In this document: piece after piece, positions 22,612 through 36,719 of the stretch
Layout of the letters: every line of letters starts with the position of its first letter
Position numbering within the stretch: position 1 is the first letter of the stretch
Assembly: GCF_036417845.1 (NCBI RefSeq)
Contig: NC_089985.1
Coordinates: 28,788,583 to 28,852,582, forward strand
Direction of reading: 5' to 3'
DNA length: 64,000 nucleotides
From: Apteryx mantelli
Taxonomy: Eukaryota > Chordata > Aves > Apterygiformes > Apterygidae
The notes under the pieces: generated by a model
The model's input: the letters and a program-made list of their open reading frames with translations, nothing else
What the model was told of the DNA's origin: nothing
Databases searched by the model: none
Translations under genes and position numbers: made by a program

Positions 22612-25600
22612 TAAGTGGGCCTGAATTTGAATGAGTAATTCACTCAGGAAGGAAGGAATTAAAATTCTATCACAGTCTTAATTCTGCTGCTGCCAGCCAC
22701 TGTTACTGCTGACAGATTTATATTTCATGCTCCTTGTTTCACTCATGCAAAGTCTTCTTGTACTTCACATAAGAGCTAATCCATAGACTGCAAAGAACCT
22801 AACCACTATTTCATTGAGTTTTAATTAAATGCCATAAAGTGCATGATCTTTGGCTGTTCTGTATTGATTATAAAATTAACCATCACTGGGGTTCACAGCT
22901 CAGCAGGCTATAGCTTTTGGAATCAGAATGTGCAAGAAAAGAGCTAGACATTATTTTTGCTAAAACTGAAGGGCTGCCATTTGAGTAACTGACATTTGTA
23001 CACCACTGTGTGTTAAATGTTTGATTAACTTGAGTATGGGGCAGATTTAGGTCCACTTCACAAAAGGCTAAATGCAAAAATAGCTGTGTTGTGTGCAGTC
23101 CCACAGTTTTAACCAGGTGTAGTGAAAGCACAAATTTACCCCATAAGCGTGAAAGAGATGGTTACTGAAAGAAGTTAAAGCTGCTCCGTGTGGTGTAGCT
23201 TGGACAAAGGCAACACATTGCCTTAGTGCTTCTTCAAAACTGGGGCCAGCACCTTTCATCAGTAGACAGAAATGTTCCTAAATGCTGCTTCTGACCCTTT
23301 GACTAAAGGAACTTTAGGTCTTCTTGTTCTGATATGTTTGCCTGGCTTTGTGACTTCTTCGGGGAGAGTAAGCTGTGTCCAATATTTTGCCTTCACTGCA
23401 GACTAACAGAGTGCAAACAGTTTCCATGGATCGACTGACACATGCTAGCTTATTTCTGTGTTTAAATCTCCAGGTCACCCCCTTGTGATCTGGCTTCACT
23501 CACATTCCTTGAGAGAGCCTTTGAATAAATACTGTGCTTCACATTTACCAAAGCCCTTCATTTTGAGTATTTCTTTGTTACAGCATAGTGCTTGGTACAG
23601 TTTCCATCTCTACCTGATTTAACTTTTTTTTACTTAAAACTTTTTCTCCTGGATAATAGTAATGGTCAACAGTCAAATGTTAAGGCATCAAAGAATTCCT
23701 GATTCTACCCCAATGACTATTTCAATGGATATTAAATGGTAGTTCTCATCATCACCTACCTACTGAAAAGGTCACCATTACCACTGGATCTAGTATGGCT
23801 GGTTGAATCTTAAAGAAGTTGAATTATTGCTTAAAAATAATGGATGCCTCTTATACTACTGGGACATGATCTTCAACCTACCTGTCCTTCAGTGTGGATT
23901 TCTCTTTGGCTTCTTCAACAAACGTTGCCAGACTCCTGATGTATTAACTTGGTTCTTCCAGGTGGAGTTAATGCAAACTGTCTATTTACCACTTATCTGA
24001 AATCTGTGCACCAGGACAGCCTGAAAGATTAGCCATGAGTTCAGCCTAACTTTTAGTGTCCCTGAGCAGAATCACCTGAGCCATTTCTCTGCCAACATTA
24101 CAGCACCAAGGAAAAGACCCAGAATTTCCAAATCACGCTTACTAGAAAAATTGAAAGTAAGCTCATTTTCAAAAATGCTTGAATAGAACAAGGTAAAACT
24201 ACCTCTCATCATAATTAATAATAAAGTAGTGACCTCATTTAAACACTTGAAAATCCTACAGTTTTCTGGCCCATGTCAGGGGAACACAGTCACATTTATT
24301 TATCAAAACGGGGTTCTCACTGTGTGCCCACACTCACCCTATCCCCAGTTCTGATAGGCTGAGAAGTCAAATTACAGTACAACGCATGGGGACACATTGC
24401 ACCACAGAACACAAGGGAGATTACTGGTGAGAAGAAACTCTGCTATACAACAAAAACTCCAGGTTTTCAATTCCTGCCCAACCAGTTTGCAGTCTGTGTT
24501 ACATTATAGCATTTCGTGAAATAACAGCAGAACCGTTGTATGAGCTGAGGTTTCCTGGCATCAGCATCCTGGATTATAATTAATCTTTGCAATGATCACC
24601 AGTTTTGCCCTTATCAACAATCTAGGGAAAGATCTGATCAGGGTCAAGAGTGAACATAGGGATTTTTTTGGCACTGGAAATATCATTTCCCCTCAGATAT
24701 TTCAATTATCACCTTTAGACACAACAGAAGACTCACCTTAACAGACATAGCAGAGCTATAAATTATTAGGAAGGTTGATATAAAACAAGATGATGGAAAA
24801 AAATGAGAAATAATGCTCTGGTATTGGAGCCTATTTTAATTTTGGAGATTAATGATGCATGTCCAAAATTCTTATTCATTGATAAAGGGCTGAGAAAGAA
24901 AAATGGTACAAGCATCAAAACTATAGGTGTGGAAAATGGGAAAACAGGTGGCCTAGAATAATCACCACTTACCTGCTAGAAGACAAAACAGTGTATTTCT
25001 TGGTCTGATATATCATCCAGCCCTCCCAAAAGAAGATTTATGCGAGAACAGCTTTAGGATACCATTCCCCTGTGGTATGTCCTGTTGGAACACATTAAAA
25101 AAATGTATGGAGCTAAAAGCCTGGCAAAGGAAAGAAAACCATTGCCAAACAGAACGGAAGAGGGAGGTAAAAGAACAAGTGGATGCACTAGTAGGGTAGG
25201 AGGAAGCTGTCAGTATTTAAGGGAAGAGTAACAAGGTCAATGACTAAGAAGCATATGGAAATATACGGTGAGAGCAAAGAAAAGGCAGTAAATAAACGGC
25301 AAAACCCACACAACACAAAGCATGAGGGGAAAAGTTAAAGGAAAGAGAAAGGGAACTGCTTCTGTAGCAATGGGTGTCAGCCGGTGGTGCTGGTAAACAA
25401 AATAGAAACCACTGGACTAATGGGGAGAAAACAGGAGAATTTACACAGAATGGAAAGTAACTCTTTACAACTTACTGAGCGGCTTGAAGCAAGTAAGAAG
25501 CTTCAAAGCGAGGAGAGCTCTGCAAAACAGAGTATGCCTGTGCAGCAGCTGGGACGCCAACGGCAGTCTGGCCAGGATGGGCACCCTCAGGCCACCGAGG

Positions 25601-25952
25601 GGGTGGTTCTGGCTGCAGCGAGGGGTGGAGAAGCCCCTGCAGGCCTCACTGCAGCTTCACGCTGTTGCTACTCAAACTCACCAGCCCCCAAAAAGCTTAC
25701 AAACACTCTATCTCCTCTCTCTAATACGAACTTATAACCGCAAGATGTTTTCAGTGGTTCAGTGTTGTGTACAGAGGGATGTGTAAAAGAAACTTTATAT
25801 CTATATTTTGGGCAGCAAGAGAAACTCAGATATCTATTTTTAAAAAGTCATTTATTATCATGACTATGTGACAGCATAGAAGGCCAATACAGAACTAAGA
25901 GATAAAGTACCTTGATCTGTTGCTCCACAGTTAGACTTTTTGCTGCTGAATA

Positions 25953-25990
25953 TTAATCCTAAATAATCCTAAATAATTAATCCTAAATAA
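25953..25990 (+). repeat. Three short tandem AATCCTAAAT units
   Basis: AATCCTAAAT occurs three times in close succession, the last two separated by a few extra A/T bases. Probably a slippage product. Confidence 0.75.
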
Positions 25991-27365
25991 GAAGAGTATT
26001 ATCTTCTATTATAGTCAGTTTATGAGCAAATGCTACTTTTGGAGACGCATACATGTAGCTACCGTGGACGTCCACAGGACATACACTTACTTGTCTCATC
26101 ACAGAAGCAGAGCTGACGGGATCACCAGCAACGCCAGCCCTGCAGACATGTCTAGCCAGGTCCCTCGGCTTCACTGCTGTCCCCCGGGACTTCCTGGCAC
26201 GCATCTGAGGCAAAGGCTGAAATTCAGATCTCACGGAAGTCTAAGGCAAAACCCCATCGACTTTAGCGTGGCCAGGACCACACTCAGCAGAGGTAATGAA
26301 ATACAGCTGAGGTTGCATTGCTGTCAATAGCGCAAGAGCCACAAAAGGCATGATGCTGGCACTCCGCAGGCCTCAGTTCAGTGCAGCTAGAAAAGGCTTC
26401 ATAAAAACAGGGAAAAAAGTAGAAAACATTCAGAAAGGAGCAGCAATGTGATGATAACTGGGGTATATAATACACAGAAAAAAAGAAGATAGCTTGGGTG
26501 TATCTATACAGTTACTATACCAGACCTAACTTGTGTCCCAGAAACAGTTGCAGATGCACCAATGCAGCATCTCCAGGACCTGAGACACAGAATGCTCCAT
26601 CTCCCTGAAAACGTAGCGCCTCACTCCGCTGTTTCATTACTTACAATCTGGTAAAGATCCCTGATGCTCAGCCTAAACAGTTCTCTCTTCTTTCTTTTGT
26701 TTTTTAAGCACAGTTCTTTTCCATTAGTGACTTGAGCAACATCCTTTTCAGGGGACAGCAGCAAGGCAACAGTCAGCTCTTGCAACAGTGTGCTCTCCTG
26801 AAGGAAAGAGCTTTCACAAATAGTGGGGGTGGGATTTATTTATTTTTTTACATTTTGGATATTTTTCAAGAAAGAACTGGGAAATGAGGGAAGTGAGTAA
26901 AACTTTTAACTTTGTTAAAAGATTGTTTTCCTTTATGTAAACAGCCCCAGGGAATTTGATGAGACCAAGTATTCAAACAAGCAGATTTTATTTCATAATA
27001 AATGAGCTTTTAAATTATTCTGGCATATTCAATCACACAAACAAGTTTCTCCCAAATCAGAAAAACTTTTATTGATTCTTTTTCCCATCTTCAGAAAATA
27101 ACCTTACTTATTTCCTCACATAAGTCTTGCTTGCCTTTTTTCCTGAATCTTGTGATCTCATTTTTCACTGACATCACCAGCCACTCTTTTCATTAGGATT
27201 TAGAGATTTATTAAACATTTCATGGTAATCTTGGTAATATATTTGTGATGTATTGAATTCAGTCTTAATGAAGTCTTGTTTTAAAGATATGTAAACAAGA
27301 GGGACCAGTTCTCCTCTAATGTAATTTGGCAGTGGAAACTTCCATAGAGAGGAAATGAGTTGTCC

Positions 27366-27530
27366 CATGGTTGGGATACTGGGCTGGAACTCACAAATTC
27401 CTGGTTTAGTTTCCTGTTCTGCTGTAGACTTCGCGGGTGACCTCAGATAAGTCAGTTAGCTTATCTCTGCCTCTGATCCCCAGGAATAAAACAAAGTAAT
27501 AATGGTTTCATGGTTAACAGAGGAAAGAAA
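27366..27530 (+). mobile_element. MIR (CORE-SINE) fragment
   Basis: The order of landmarks matches MIR in the plus sense: GGTTGGGATACTGGGCTGGAACTC, a CTGGTTTAGTTTCC piece corresponding to 'ctgggttcaattcc', CTGTTCTGCTGTAGACTT, GTGACCTCAGATAAGTCA (MIR 'gtgaccttgggcaagtca'), GTTAGCTTATCTCTGCCTCTG (MIR 'cttaacctctctgtgcctcag'), and an AATAATGG stretch in place of 'aatggggataata'. It is old and diverged, typical of the ancient amniote copies. The 3' limit is approximate. Family identity rests on remembered consensus. Confidence 0.82.
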
Positions 27531-27949
27531 ATGAGATACAGCCATGAGGAGCTTAACGCTGTCGGCCCAGCTGAGCCATCCCTATTCAGATTCAGGGTTT
27601 GCTTACCCTGCCACCTCATCTGTATCTGTACAGTTTTCATGTATGAAAAGGCCTTTAACCATTTAGCCCCTGTCCTTTATTTCCTTAAACTTTTCCTGTC
27701 TTTCCTCTATTCTCTGCACACTCTTGACTGCCTTATCCCCTCCTCTTGCACATGTCTTGTTTCATCCCGGAACCTGCACCCATCACTGACACCTGTTTTC
27801 AGGTACAAAACAGGAAATTTGATAGGCTAATCAATGCAAATGATTTACTCTGATCTTTTTCATGAGCATCTGGAAACTCCACAAGAGCAAATTAGATCAT
27901 TTAAACAACTGTCATAAATTCTGTGTGACCCTAACAAACATTTCGTGCT

Positions 27950-28075
27950 GGGTGCGAGAACCAGCGCGTCCTTTTGAAGAGAGCCCTGAGCCCGAGCTCA
28001 GAAACCTACCGCACACAAGCTGCTGCTTCGCCCCGCAGCACGGCTCCGCGGAGCTGCAGCTGGCGAGGTCAGTCC
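27950..28075. promoter_or_regulatory. Small CpG-containing patch
   Basis: About 125 bp with several CpGs (GCGAGAACCAGCGCG, CACGGCTCCGCGGAGC and others) in otherwise CpG-poor DNA. It could be an enhancer or weak promoter; no exon or splice structure is apparent. Low confidence in any role. Confidence 0.3.
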
Positions 28076-29290
28076 AAGAAAGAAGTGAAGCCCTCTTGGA
28101 AAAGAAACGGAGAATTTCATGCATTTTAAGCACTAATGTTTTCTTTCCAATTAAACATCAAAGTTACTTTAAATTTAAATATTTTAAAATCTAGACAAGA
28201 TTCCTGACTGTTAACAGAGGATAAAATATATTGTTATAAAGATTAAATATGTCACACTTTATATTGAGTACGTTTACAAAGGGCTACTAATGATTCACGA
28301 TAGATGGTTAAAATAAGCAACAAGCAGTTGTAAGTCATGATAAAATGTAAACCACAGAGCTTTTGCATTTTTGAATGATCTCTTTTAAATACTATTAACT
28401 ATATATATGCCATTAATAAATACAGTATTTTTATAATACAATGTAAATAAAGTTTATATAAAGTGCCACCACTGATAGGGAAGATGGAACAAATATCCAA
28501 AGTAATCAGCATTTTCCAAAATATTCTTTGAGAAAAATCAAAGGAGCTTTGATAAATCAAACCATTGAAAACCAGACTGTTGTTTTTAAGAAAAGATTAA
28601 TTTTAATATTTACTCTGTAACCAAACATAAAGCTGTTCTGCATAAACCGCACCAGAAAGTAATTTTTGTTTTGATTCTGAGATTACTAGGGAAATATAAC
28701 AGATTCCCCAACACCTCTTTTGTAAAAGCCAAATGGAAATCCAGACTCAAGAGCTGCATACTTTCTTCTGTTCTAGACTTTGATCCATGTCCATGTATGA
28801 CTAGCTTTTGGGGTGTTTTTTTACATTCTTAATCCCAGCTTCAAAGCTGTTAGATCTGTTAGCCAAGTATGCACCAAAGGCTGTAGGTATGATTACTGCC
28901 AGTGGAGTTTAGAATTATAGTGGAAAGTGATGACTCAGATTGATGGTTAATATTTCTAGCAAACCTATCACTTTAGATTGCTATATTCCAACTCTTTGTC
29001 TCAGTAAAATCAGATTATTTTTTACAATAAATTCTTGAGTAGAAAAATCCAGCAGGAGCTTAAGCCTTTCAGAATTTCACCAGCTGCATTTGGACGTACG
29101 TCTATAAATAACCATAGTTTACCAAGAGTCTGTTAGAGTATTGCTGTTCTTATCTGCCTGTGATGTAAGTAAGGGTACACTGAGTTTTCATGTTACATTT
29201 TCCTTAAGAGCTTCATATGTGGGAAAACTTTCGCATTCTTCCATTTTAAAGGTGTAGATACTAATCTATTGTACATCATCACTCACCCTT

Positions 29291-29342
29291 TTTTTGTAAA
29301 TGGGATCCATTTTTGTAAATGGGATGGCATCAGATGCCATCC
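29291..29342. repeat. Duplicated TTTTGTAAATGGGAT followed by 21-nt palindrome
   Basis: TTTTGTAAATGGGAT appears twice within about 35 bp, and the second copy runs into a perfect palindrome, GGATGGCATC and GATGCCATCC around a single A (29322-29342). Confidence 0.85.
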
Positions 29343-32300
29343 AAAAACAAACAAAAAAGAGAAAAAACGTCTCCTAAATTAAGATGTTTCATTAAATCAA
29401 TATCACAGAGAAAAACTTCAGTTTTCTTCTTATCTGGAGAGATTAAACACACAAAAAGGTCTCTATTTCCTCCACAAAGTGATGTCAGCTCTATTCTTAA
29501 TCTCTCATTTTCCTGACTGAAATCCTATTGTGCATATTTTGCACAGTTCACTATAAAAGCCAGGAGGGTTATGTTTGGTTTCACATGATCCCACTCAAAG
29601 CAGCATTTATACTCAGTTTCTACTTTTAATATAAGATTTAAAGTTTGCTACAGAAGCTAAAGTTTTTAAAGGAAACTATCAGAATTCAGTTAAAAGCATT
29701 AGGCAATTTTTATATAGCTTGTCATTTAAGATATTACCTATTTCATATCAGACAAACCATGGAACCAGAAAGTTATTCTGTTTTCTATTCTGTGTACTAA
29801 GAAAAAAAATCCACTTGCAAGATGGAAAAGTTATGCTAGGTAATCAAATGATTCTCTTACATTTTGTGAAAAATAGTACTGGACCACCTGAAGAAAAAAT
29901 ATTGAAAATATACTTTAAAAAGTCCCATATATTTTCTCCCACTACATCACGTTTGGCATCCTAGACATGATCTCACTTTTTCTTAGCAGTGAAAATAGGA
30001 AATCAGTCAGAAACTGATTTCATTTGAATTAAAGGAGCGTGACTGTAGGGAAACAACGATAAACTAATCATGAAATTCACTTTGAGCATAGGAAAATTTG
30101 AGAACTGGGACTAAGTAAATCATAACTGAGTAAGAGGTGATGGATTGTCATTACCACCTTGTCTTGCCCGTGTATTCTTATCCTCATCTGGTCACCTAAA
30201 GAGAAGGAAGTTCATCCAATCCTTGCTATCTTTTTTGAAAATAATAAAGAAGGCACTGCATACAATGAATGCTAGTGAACATTATTGACAGCTGAAAACC
30301 AGATTAAGAGCACCGAATAGATGCCTTAAATTGCATTCCTATCCCTGTTGCTTTTGGCATTACCATTATAAATTCAATTTAACTATTGACATGAGGAGAA
30401 AAACTCCACAACTTTACAAATATCCAGCACAACTTGTTCCCAGCCATTTCTTTTCTCTGAGTCTCCCTACATAGTGAACTCTCATCTACTAAGAGCTACA
30501 GAAGTAACTATACAGTACATGCAAAATCTCCATCATCCCCAGACTTCTGTAGAGTGAGATCTGTGACACTTGGTGGGCAATCCTTTCTTTTCTCTATAAA
30601 ACCATTTGCACAAAAGAGGTTAAAAGATAAACTTGGAGAAGAGAGAAAAAACAATCACTCAAGCTGCTAACACAACCTTTTCTCTGCAATAAAGAGCCTG
30701 CAGTATAGAGCTTGAGTGGGGATTAGTTGGCAGGCAGTTTCAGAAGAGAAAAAGTTGTAGTTTCCTCTCCCCAAGCCTCTAACACTGTTGTTGCAGCACC
30801 ACTTTGTAACAAAAGTACGGGAATGGGAAGGCAGGTGGAAAGCAGATAATCTTGTCTCAGGATCTAATATCCTACAGACCTAGAGGGATATACAAAGGTG
30901 GAGTTAATGCTGTGAAACCAACTCTTGCAAAAGGGTTTTAGCTCTGTACATAGCTTAGCAAAACCAGCAGCACAGCCACTGCAGGGCATTAGGACATAGT
31001 CCAGCATTGGGAGCAAATGTTGGCCGCTAGCAATACGTTCAAATATTTCAATATGATCATCAAATCAACACCACAAAGTCCCACTTATTTAGAGAAATTT
31101 CATCTTTTCTACAATGTAAGATAACTACCTTCAGCTAGCTGGCTAATTTCACCCTTTTTTTACAAAAGGTTTCCCAGAAAGCATGGCTACTGACTCACGC
31201 ACTATTTTCCACAGAATTTGTGCATCAAGCTTTTTTTTTTTTTCCTTTCAATTATATTCCAAGCCCTCCATGCTGTTAAAAAAACCTGAAAGTGATCCAA
31301 CACTCTGCTGTCTCTCTGAACTTGGAGCCGGACAAATGTGTTTCTGATGGGAAGCCTCTAGATTGCTTCAAAAAGCCTAACTCAGGCTGTTAAGTTTTCA
31401 GTGCAGCCTTTTCAAAGATGTGTGGCCTCCTGTTATGACTTGTGACTGAGATTCCTATATACTACAAAAAAGAAAAAAAGAAAAACCTATAACTGTCAGG
31501 CAGCCCTGACAGCCTAACACAAAGACGACCTATCCAGCCCATCCAAACCATCACCTGTCAACTTTATTTCATATTCTTTACCTTCTTCTTCATATAAGTT
31601 TCTTAGCAGATCTATTGTTCTATTTAAGCCAAGTTGAATTTACCAGGTAACTTCTTTAACGCTGTCCTTATGATTGCAAAGCAAAGTAACTGTATTTGTA
31701 TGCATTTAATTGGGTTGCCAACATACCAAGTGATAGCTTGAGATGGTGGAGGTGTAGAAGAGGAAGAGGAGGAAGAAGGGGAGTGAGTCCATAACCAGCA
31801 CCTAAGCAAGCCATTTCCATCTCTCCAGTGCTGCAGCAGATAAAACAAAATGCAGTGAATTAAGTTGTGCTTGGACAAAGGAGAAAGGATTTGTCTTCCT
31901 TAATCCCTGTTTTCCATCTGAGAATCAGACCACTTCAGAAGTAAATGCACCAGAAGGGGCACAAGAAACCACATCCTCAGCTTGGGTCCACGGGAGAGGC
32001 AACACGGGTTCCTTCCATCATACGTCTGACTCCTTCCTGCAATGAGATACAGCCAAAGCTCTCGTTCTTCTCCCTAAATCATATTTGTTTTGGATAGCTT
32101 CTAACAGTGCTAATTCCATTCCTATTCTCTGCCACATTATCGTACAACAAACACAAAAAATTTTCCTTCTTTCAGCCTCCTCCACATTATATTTTACCTT
32201 CATTTATAACTACACATGGACCTGAACTGGAAATCCAAATTGAAGTCACCTAAGCTTACATTGGCTGGAAGTTGCAACTCTGATTCTAACTTAAAATGTA

Positions 32301-32969
32301 GAACCCTGATCCAAGAACTGTGCTGAATTTTAACAAATTTAAAACTTGTCATAAAGTGTTGATCTAACCTTGCTGCTCACATTCTTTAACGAAAAGTGGA
32401 AACAATCCTGACCCAGAATGTGTGCATCACCTAAAAACAGACTAGATTCAATATCCAGAACTGACCCTTGCAGCATTATTTCAGTAGAGGATTAAAAGAA
32501 ACTCTGAATCCCAAATAATATCAACTTTTAAGAAACTCTGATATAAATTCGTATTGAATTTAAGTGGATCAGAAAAAAAATACAACTAAAACAGTAAACT
32601 ACGCTCACTTCTCTATCCTGGGAGCTGCTCTGAGCTTGCTTTGTTTTTGATCCATAGCTTCACATTTAACATTGATTTTCAGGTTCAAACAAATGCAGAA
32701 TCCTGTCAAGTTTCTCCACAGCAGATGTTAAAACAGAAACCATGTAAATAACTGATTTATTTTGGTTCAGTAGCCAACAGAAAAAAAAAAAGTTAGTGGT
32801 TATTGTTTTGGATTCATCCCAAACTGAAATGTTTCCACATATGCAGCCAATTAAAACAGATCGTTTCAGTTTGAACAAAACATTTCATTCAAGCAGAAAC
32901 AAATCAGACATGCTTAATAAAGCCAGCAAGCCAGACTCAAAAAGAAATCAGAAAAAAAAAAATTCCGTG

Positions 32970-33075
32970 GCGCTGTGTACCAAAGGTGGCGATCCTGTCG
33001 CTCTTGAACCACAAATGCCGTGCACGCGTCCGGCACGGCTGCTGCGGCAGGTCTGCGGTCCGTGCGAGGGAGGAG
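32970..33075. promoter_or_regulatory. Small CpG-rich patch
   Basis: About 100 bp with dense CpGs, including GTGCACGCGTCCGGCACGG and GGTCCGTGCGAGG, in AT-rich surroundings and just after an A-rich run at 32951-32961. It is too short to be a classic island. It might be a regulatory element or a fragment of an unrecognised insertion. Confidence 0.3.
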
Positions 33076-34591
33076 GGCTGGCTTTTGCAGAGCTGTGTGC
33101 TCTGAACCCTTAGCAGTACGAAGCAAGGAGCCAGCTGCGGCCAACACTGTTTGCCTGAATTGGTGACAAATGACACGTTCAGCCTCAGGGAACTGTTGTC
33201 AGCTCCTGCCTCCAAACTGCTGTCAGATTTTCCTCTCCTCGGCTCTTGAGTTACAGCCTTTTGGTCCCTGACTTTGTGAAACTTGGGATGCAGCTCACAG
33301 TGACAACGAGTTTCACCATTCTAGCTGTTGGAATAAATAATCCAAAATATGGGTGACCTGAGCATTAATACTGCCCTGTTCACACAAAGAGGAATTTCAG
33401 CCAAGAGCTTCATCCTACCAGTAGATCAGAACATTGTGAGACTGAACGCTGTTCAGGAGACTTAAATGGCATCCAAATGTCTTTGTTTATCACATTCAGA
33501 AATCAAATGCTTCATTTTGGAAATGCTTTAACAGTTCCCTGGGACATATTTTTCTTCATTTTGTATTTGACTGAAAGAGTACATTTGGGAGTTAAATTAT
33601 TCTCCAAAAATGAAGTCATTCAAAGCAATTTTTAAAAAAATCACACAAATCTTTAATTCTGCTGGGATTTGATGTAAAAGAACATGATAGTCCAGTTTGT
33701 TCAAATATTTTTCAGAAGATATTTAAGTTTCTAAGCAGTTGCATGCAATTTTAGTTTTTCTGAGAAAAAGTTTGGGTGATCCTGTTGAAACTGCTCTGAA
33801 TAAAAATCAAAGAATATTTAAGCCATAAGTATAACTGTAAGGTTATCCTCTTTTTTCCTCTTATTAAACAACTTTTTGTTGAAAAGGAAAACCCTGAATT
33901 TTAACATCTAAGTTAATGACTAGACAGACAAAAAGTAAACACAGTGAGCATGACCAGTAATGGAACCACCATGCACAAGAAGTGCACATGAGGGAACCAC
34001 AAAGAAAAAAGATTAGTACATCTGGTGTTTCAATACAATAAAAGACACCATTCTTTATTGGTCACTCCTCTTAGAAGTATTTCTGACAGCCAAGTTTCCT
34101 CAAACTGTTAAATTTAATAAAACCAAAGGAAGCTTTGCATTTTCAAAGTGCACGTAATACTCACAGTGAAATGCAGATGTTTAACTCACCACAAACATCA
34201 ACATTTTGTTTATTTAATAAAGAGTTTGAGGAATTCGTATGTCTCTTCTTGAGTCACATTGTACACTCCTTTCTGAGACAACTCCCACTGATGTCAAACT
34301 CTCCTGGCTTGTAAGTTTGGCTTGCAGCTAACAGTGCTGCACTAATTCATGGAAGCACTGAGATGTTACAGGACTGTGAGTAAAGCAAGGTATGCCTTCA
34401 TGTTCACAGATAGCCCTTGCCTGGAAAATAATAGCAGGGAGAAGAACTAGGATTCCTGTAAAAGGTTAAACCTTCTATGGCTGGTACAAAGAACAAATTC
34501 TTTTCTCTGCTTCCAAAATAAAATTTAGTAACAACTCAGAGTTATATAATTAGAATTATCCTATATCAGGATAAGTCAAAAGGCATGAAAA

Positions 34592-34628
34592 GGTGATAGT
34601 TGTAAAAAAGGCGACAGTTGTAAAAAAA
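34592..34628 (+). repeat. Imperfect 18-bp tandem duplication
   Basis: The units GGTGATAGTTGTAAAAAA and GGCGACAGTTGTAAAAAA lie head to tail. Simple local duplication. Confidence 0.75.
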
Positions 34629-36719
34629 GGCAGGCAAATTTTCCACGGCATTCCATCTTTTTGACTTCTTGTGAGCCTTGTTTCATCCTATAGCTTTCCT
34701 CTCAGAGTTTTCTTGCAAATCATTGTAGGAAAAAGCAGGTCCTAGTCACCCTGCTGCCTTTGGACTAACTACTTCTGTTCAGAGGCCAGAAGCGCACAGA
34801 TCGCATGTTGTGCTTTTTTTCCTTTATTTATTCACAATGTCTACCTTCAGCCTGGAACCTTGAGCCTCCAAAAATAAACACTAAGTCAAAGAAAATGTTA
34901 ACGTCATTTTCAACATTTAAAAGAAATGAGCAAACTGGGCCCTAATACTGAAAGCCTTCAGCTACCCAAGGTACTCCTGTACTGGAGATCCACCTTGGTT
35001 AAATAAATACATCAGGCATATTAGTGCTGCTGAAATAAATGAAAAAAATGAACAAGGAGATACCACAGCTTCACAGCTGTGAAGATCGGTTTTCAGATTA
35101 CGTTCCTAATTCATAGTCACCTTGTAAAAGAGTTGAGAGTAAAGCAGACCAAGACCAGACTTTCAGTTACAAGCAGCAAGTGAATGCACGCTGGAACACT
35201 GAAAGCTTTTGGTTTTGCTTTGCACATAATGGAAATGTTGCTTAAGAATTGTTGAGCAATCTCCTGTAAGGAAGTCCATGATTATGAGAAACCTTTTCCT
35301 AAGGGATTTTCTGTGTTTTGGAAGATGTTACGTATTGTGATTTGTGAGGTGTTTGAACTTGACAATGCTTTGGAAGGGAGGGTTAAGGGCTTTTTTTGTT
35401 TGGATGCTTGGTTATTTTGTTTTTGTTGTTTGGAGATTTTGGGGGGCAGTATAAGCCTGATAAACAGTTCTAAACTCTTTCCCCAAAGAGAAATAACTCC
35501 TATTTTCTTATTACCGTATTACTTCTTCAGATGTACTGATAATCCAAAAACCAGCATAAGGTGCATATTTGTACATTGCACAATTTCAGGCACTTTTGGG
35601 ATGCCACCATACTGCAGCTGATTCAGAAACAAATGAAGTCACTGGGAACCTTTTGCCTGACCTCAGTGGACTTTGGGAAGGTCTGTGAACATCATTTTGT
35701 TAATCTAGTAAATCCCTCTGTGAGAGTCACCAAGATAGCTGAAGCACTCAGGTTTTAAGATAGTACATTTCATTTCATAACGACACCAGGAGTTTTGACA
35801 GGTTCACTGTTAGGACAGCTGTCAAATTGAAGGACAAGGACACATGCATCAGTAAGTCTTTCTGGTCCCCTCTCCAGCTCCCCGTGTTTCACGGAGCTTA
35901 AGTCTTTTTTAACTTTTTTGTTGTTATAAGGCAAATTCCTATTTGGGAATTGTCCAGTGTGAAAGTATTTAATACAAACTCACTTCTCCTACTTGGTCTG
36001 ACCAGTGACTCCTCTCAATGTGGTTTATTCTTTACTTACCTCATCTTAGAAACAGTGTTGAATTAATGGCATTTTAGTAAAAGTAAGTTAGCAGTTATGT
36101 TTGTACAAAACTGTGAAGCATTTTTTACCTCTCAGATTGTTTTCATCACTTCCTCTCAAAAAATAGCTAGCATAGTATAGCTGGTAACATAATAAATAAT
36201 CTCAGTTTCTTATCTACTTAGTAGAAAAAAATTGTTGGAGTGCTGCCATCTTTTGGTTACACTCTACCATAATTGCCATCAATTAAGGTTGTTTTCTAAA
36301 CCAAACACAGGAATAAGTATTCTCAAGACATTCACAACTTTGTGGCAATAAAGGGAATTCTGTAAATAAATACGAATCTAAGAACATTGTCTCTGTAGTC
36401 ACTAAAGTTTCAGAAACAATTTTAATGTAGTTACATAAGAATCTATAGAAAGGACTGTTCTAGGCAACAAAATCGCAGCACCCTTGAAAACAAGCACTAG
36501 ATTTCAATTTTTTTTAATTATTGCCTCATCACTAGATTAATTGTGACCTTGTTTTTGCATTTCATTTTCACCCTGTAAAACTAAGTTTGTATTTCACTGC
36601 TTCCATGAATGAAGTTGTATTTTCTGAAGTCTTTACAAATCTATCGTTAAACTTTTGGGGACTTAATATGCACATAAAGATTGGAAGTATGAAAAGCCGT
36701 GAATGCTGCGTTCTGTGAC

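Larger units (their letters stand above)
16050..27365. other. Intergenic DNA, no gene recognised
   Basis: AT-rich sequence with short, unrecognisable open frames. Inside are a 17-bp direct duplication (17283-17315), two small hairpins (18139-18163 and about 18180-18204), a T18 run near 22594-22611, a possible old repeat scrap at about 19400-19470, and a triple AATCCTAAAT repeat at about 25953-25990. A somewhat GC-richer stretch at 25530-25680 has an open plus-strand frame but no start or similarity I trust. Confidence 0.6.

Noticed and set aside
25384-25737. Plus-strand 117-codon frame in a GC-richer stretch
   Set aside because: No ATG at its start, no domain, and no splice structure that would support an exon.
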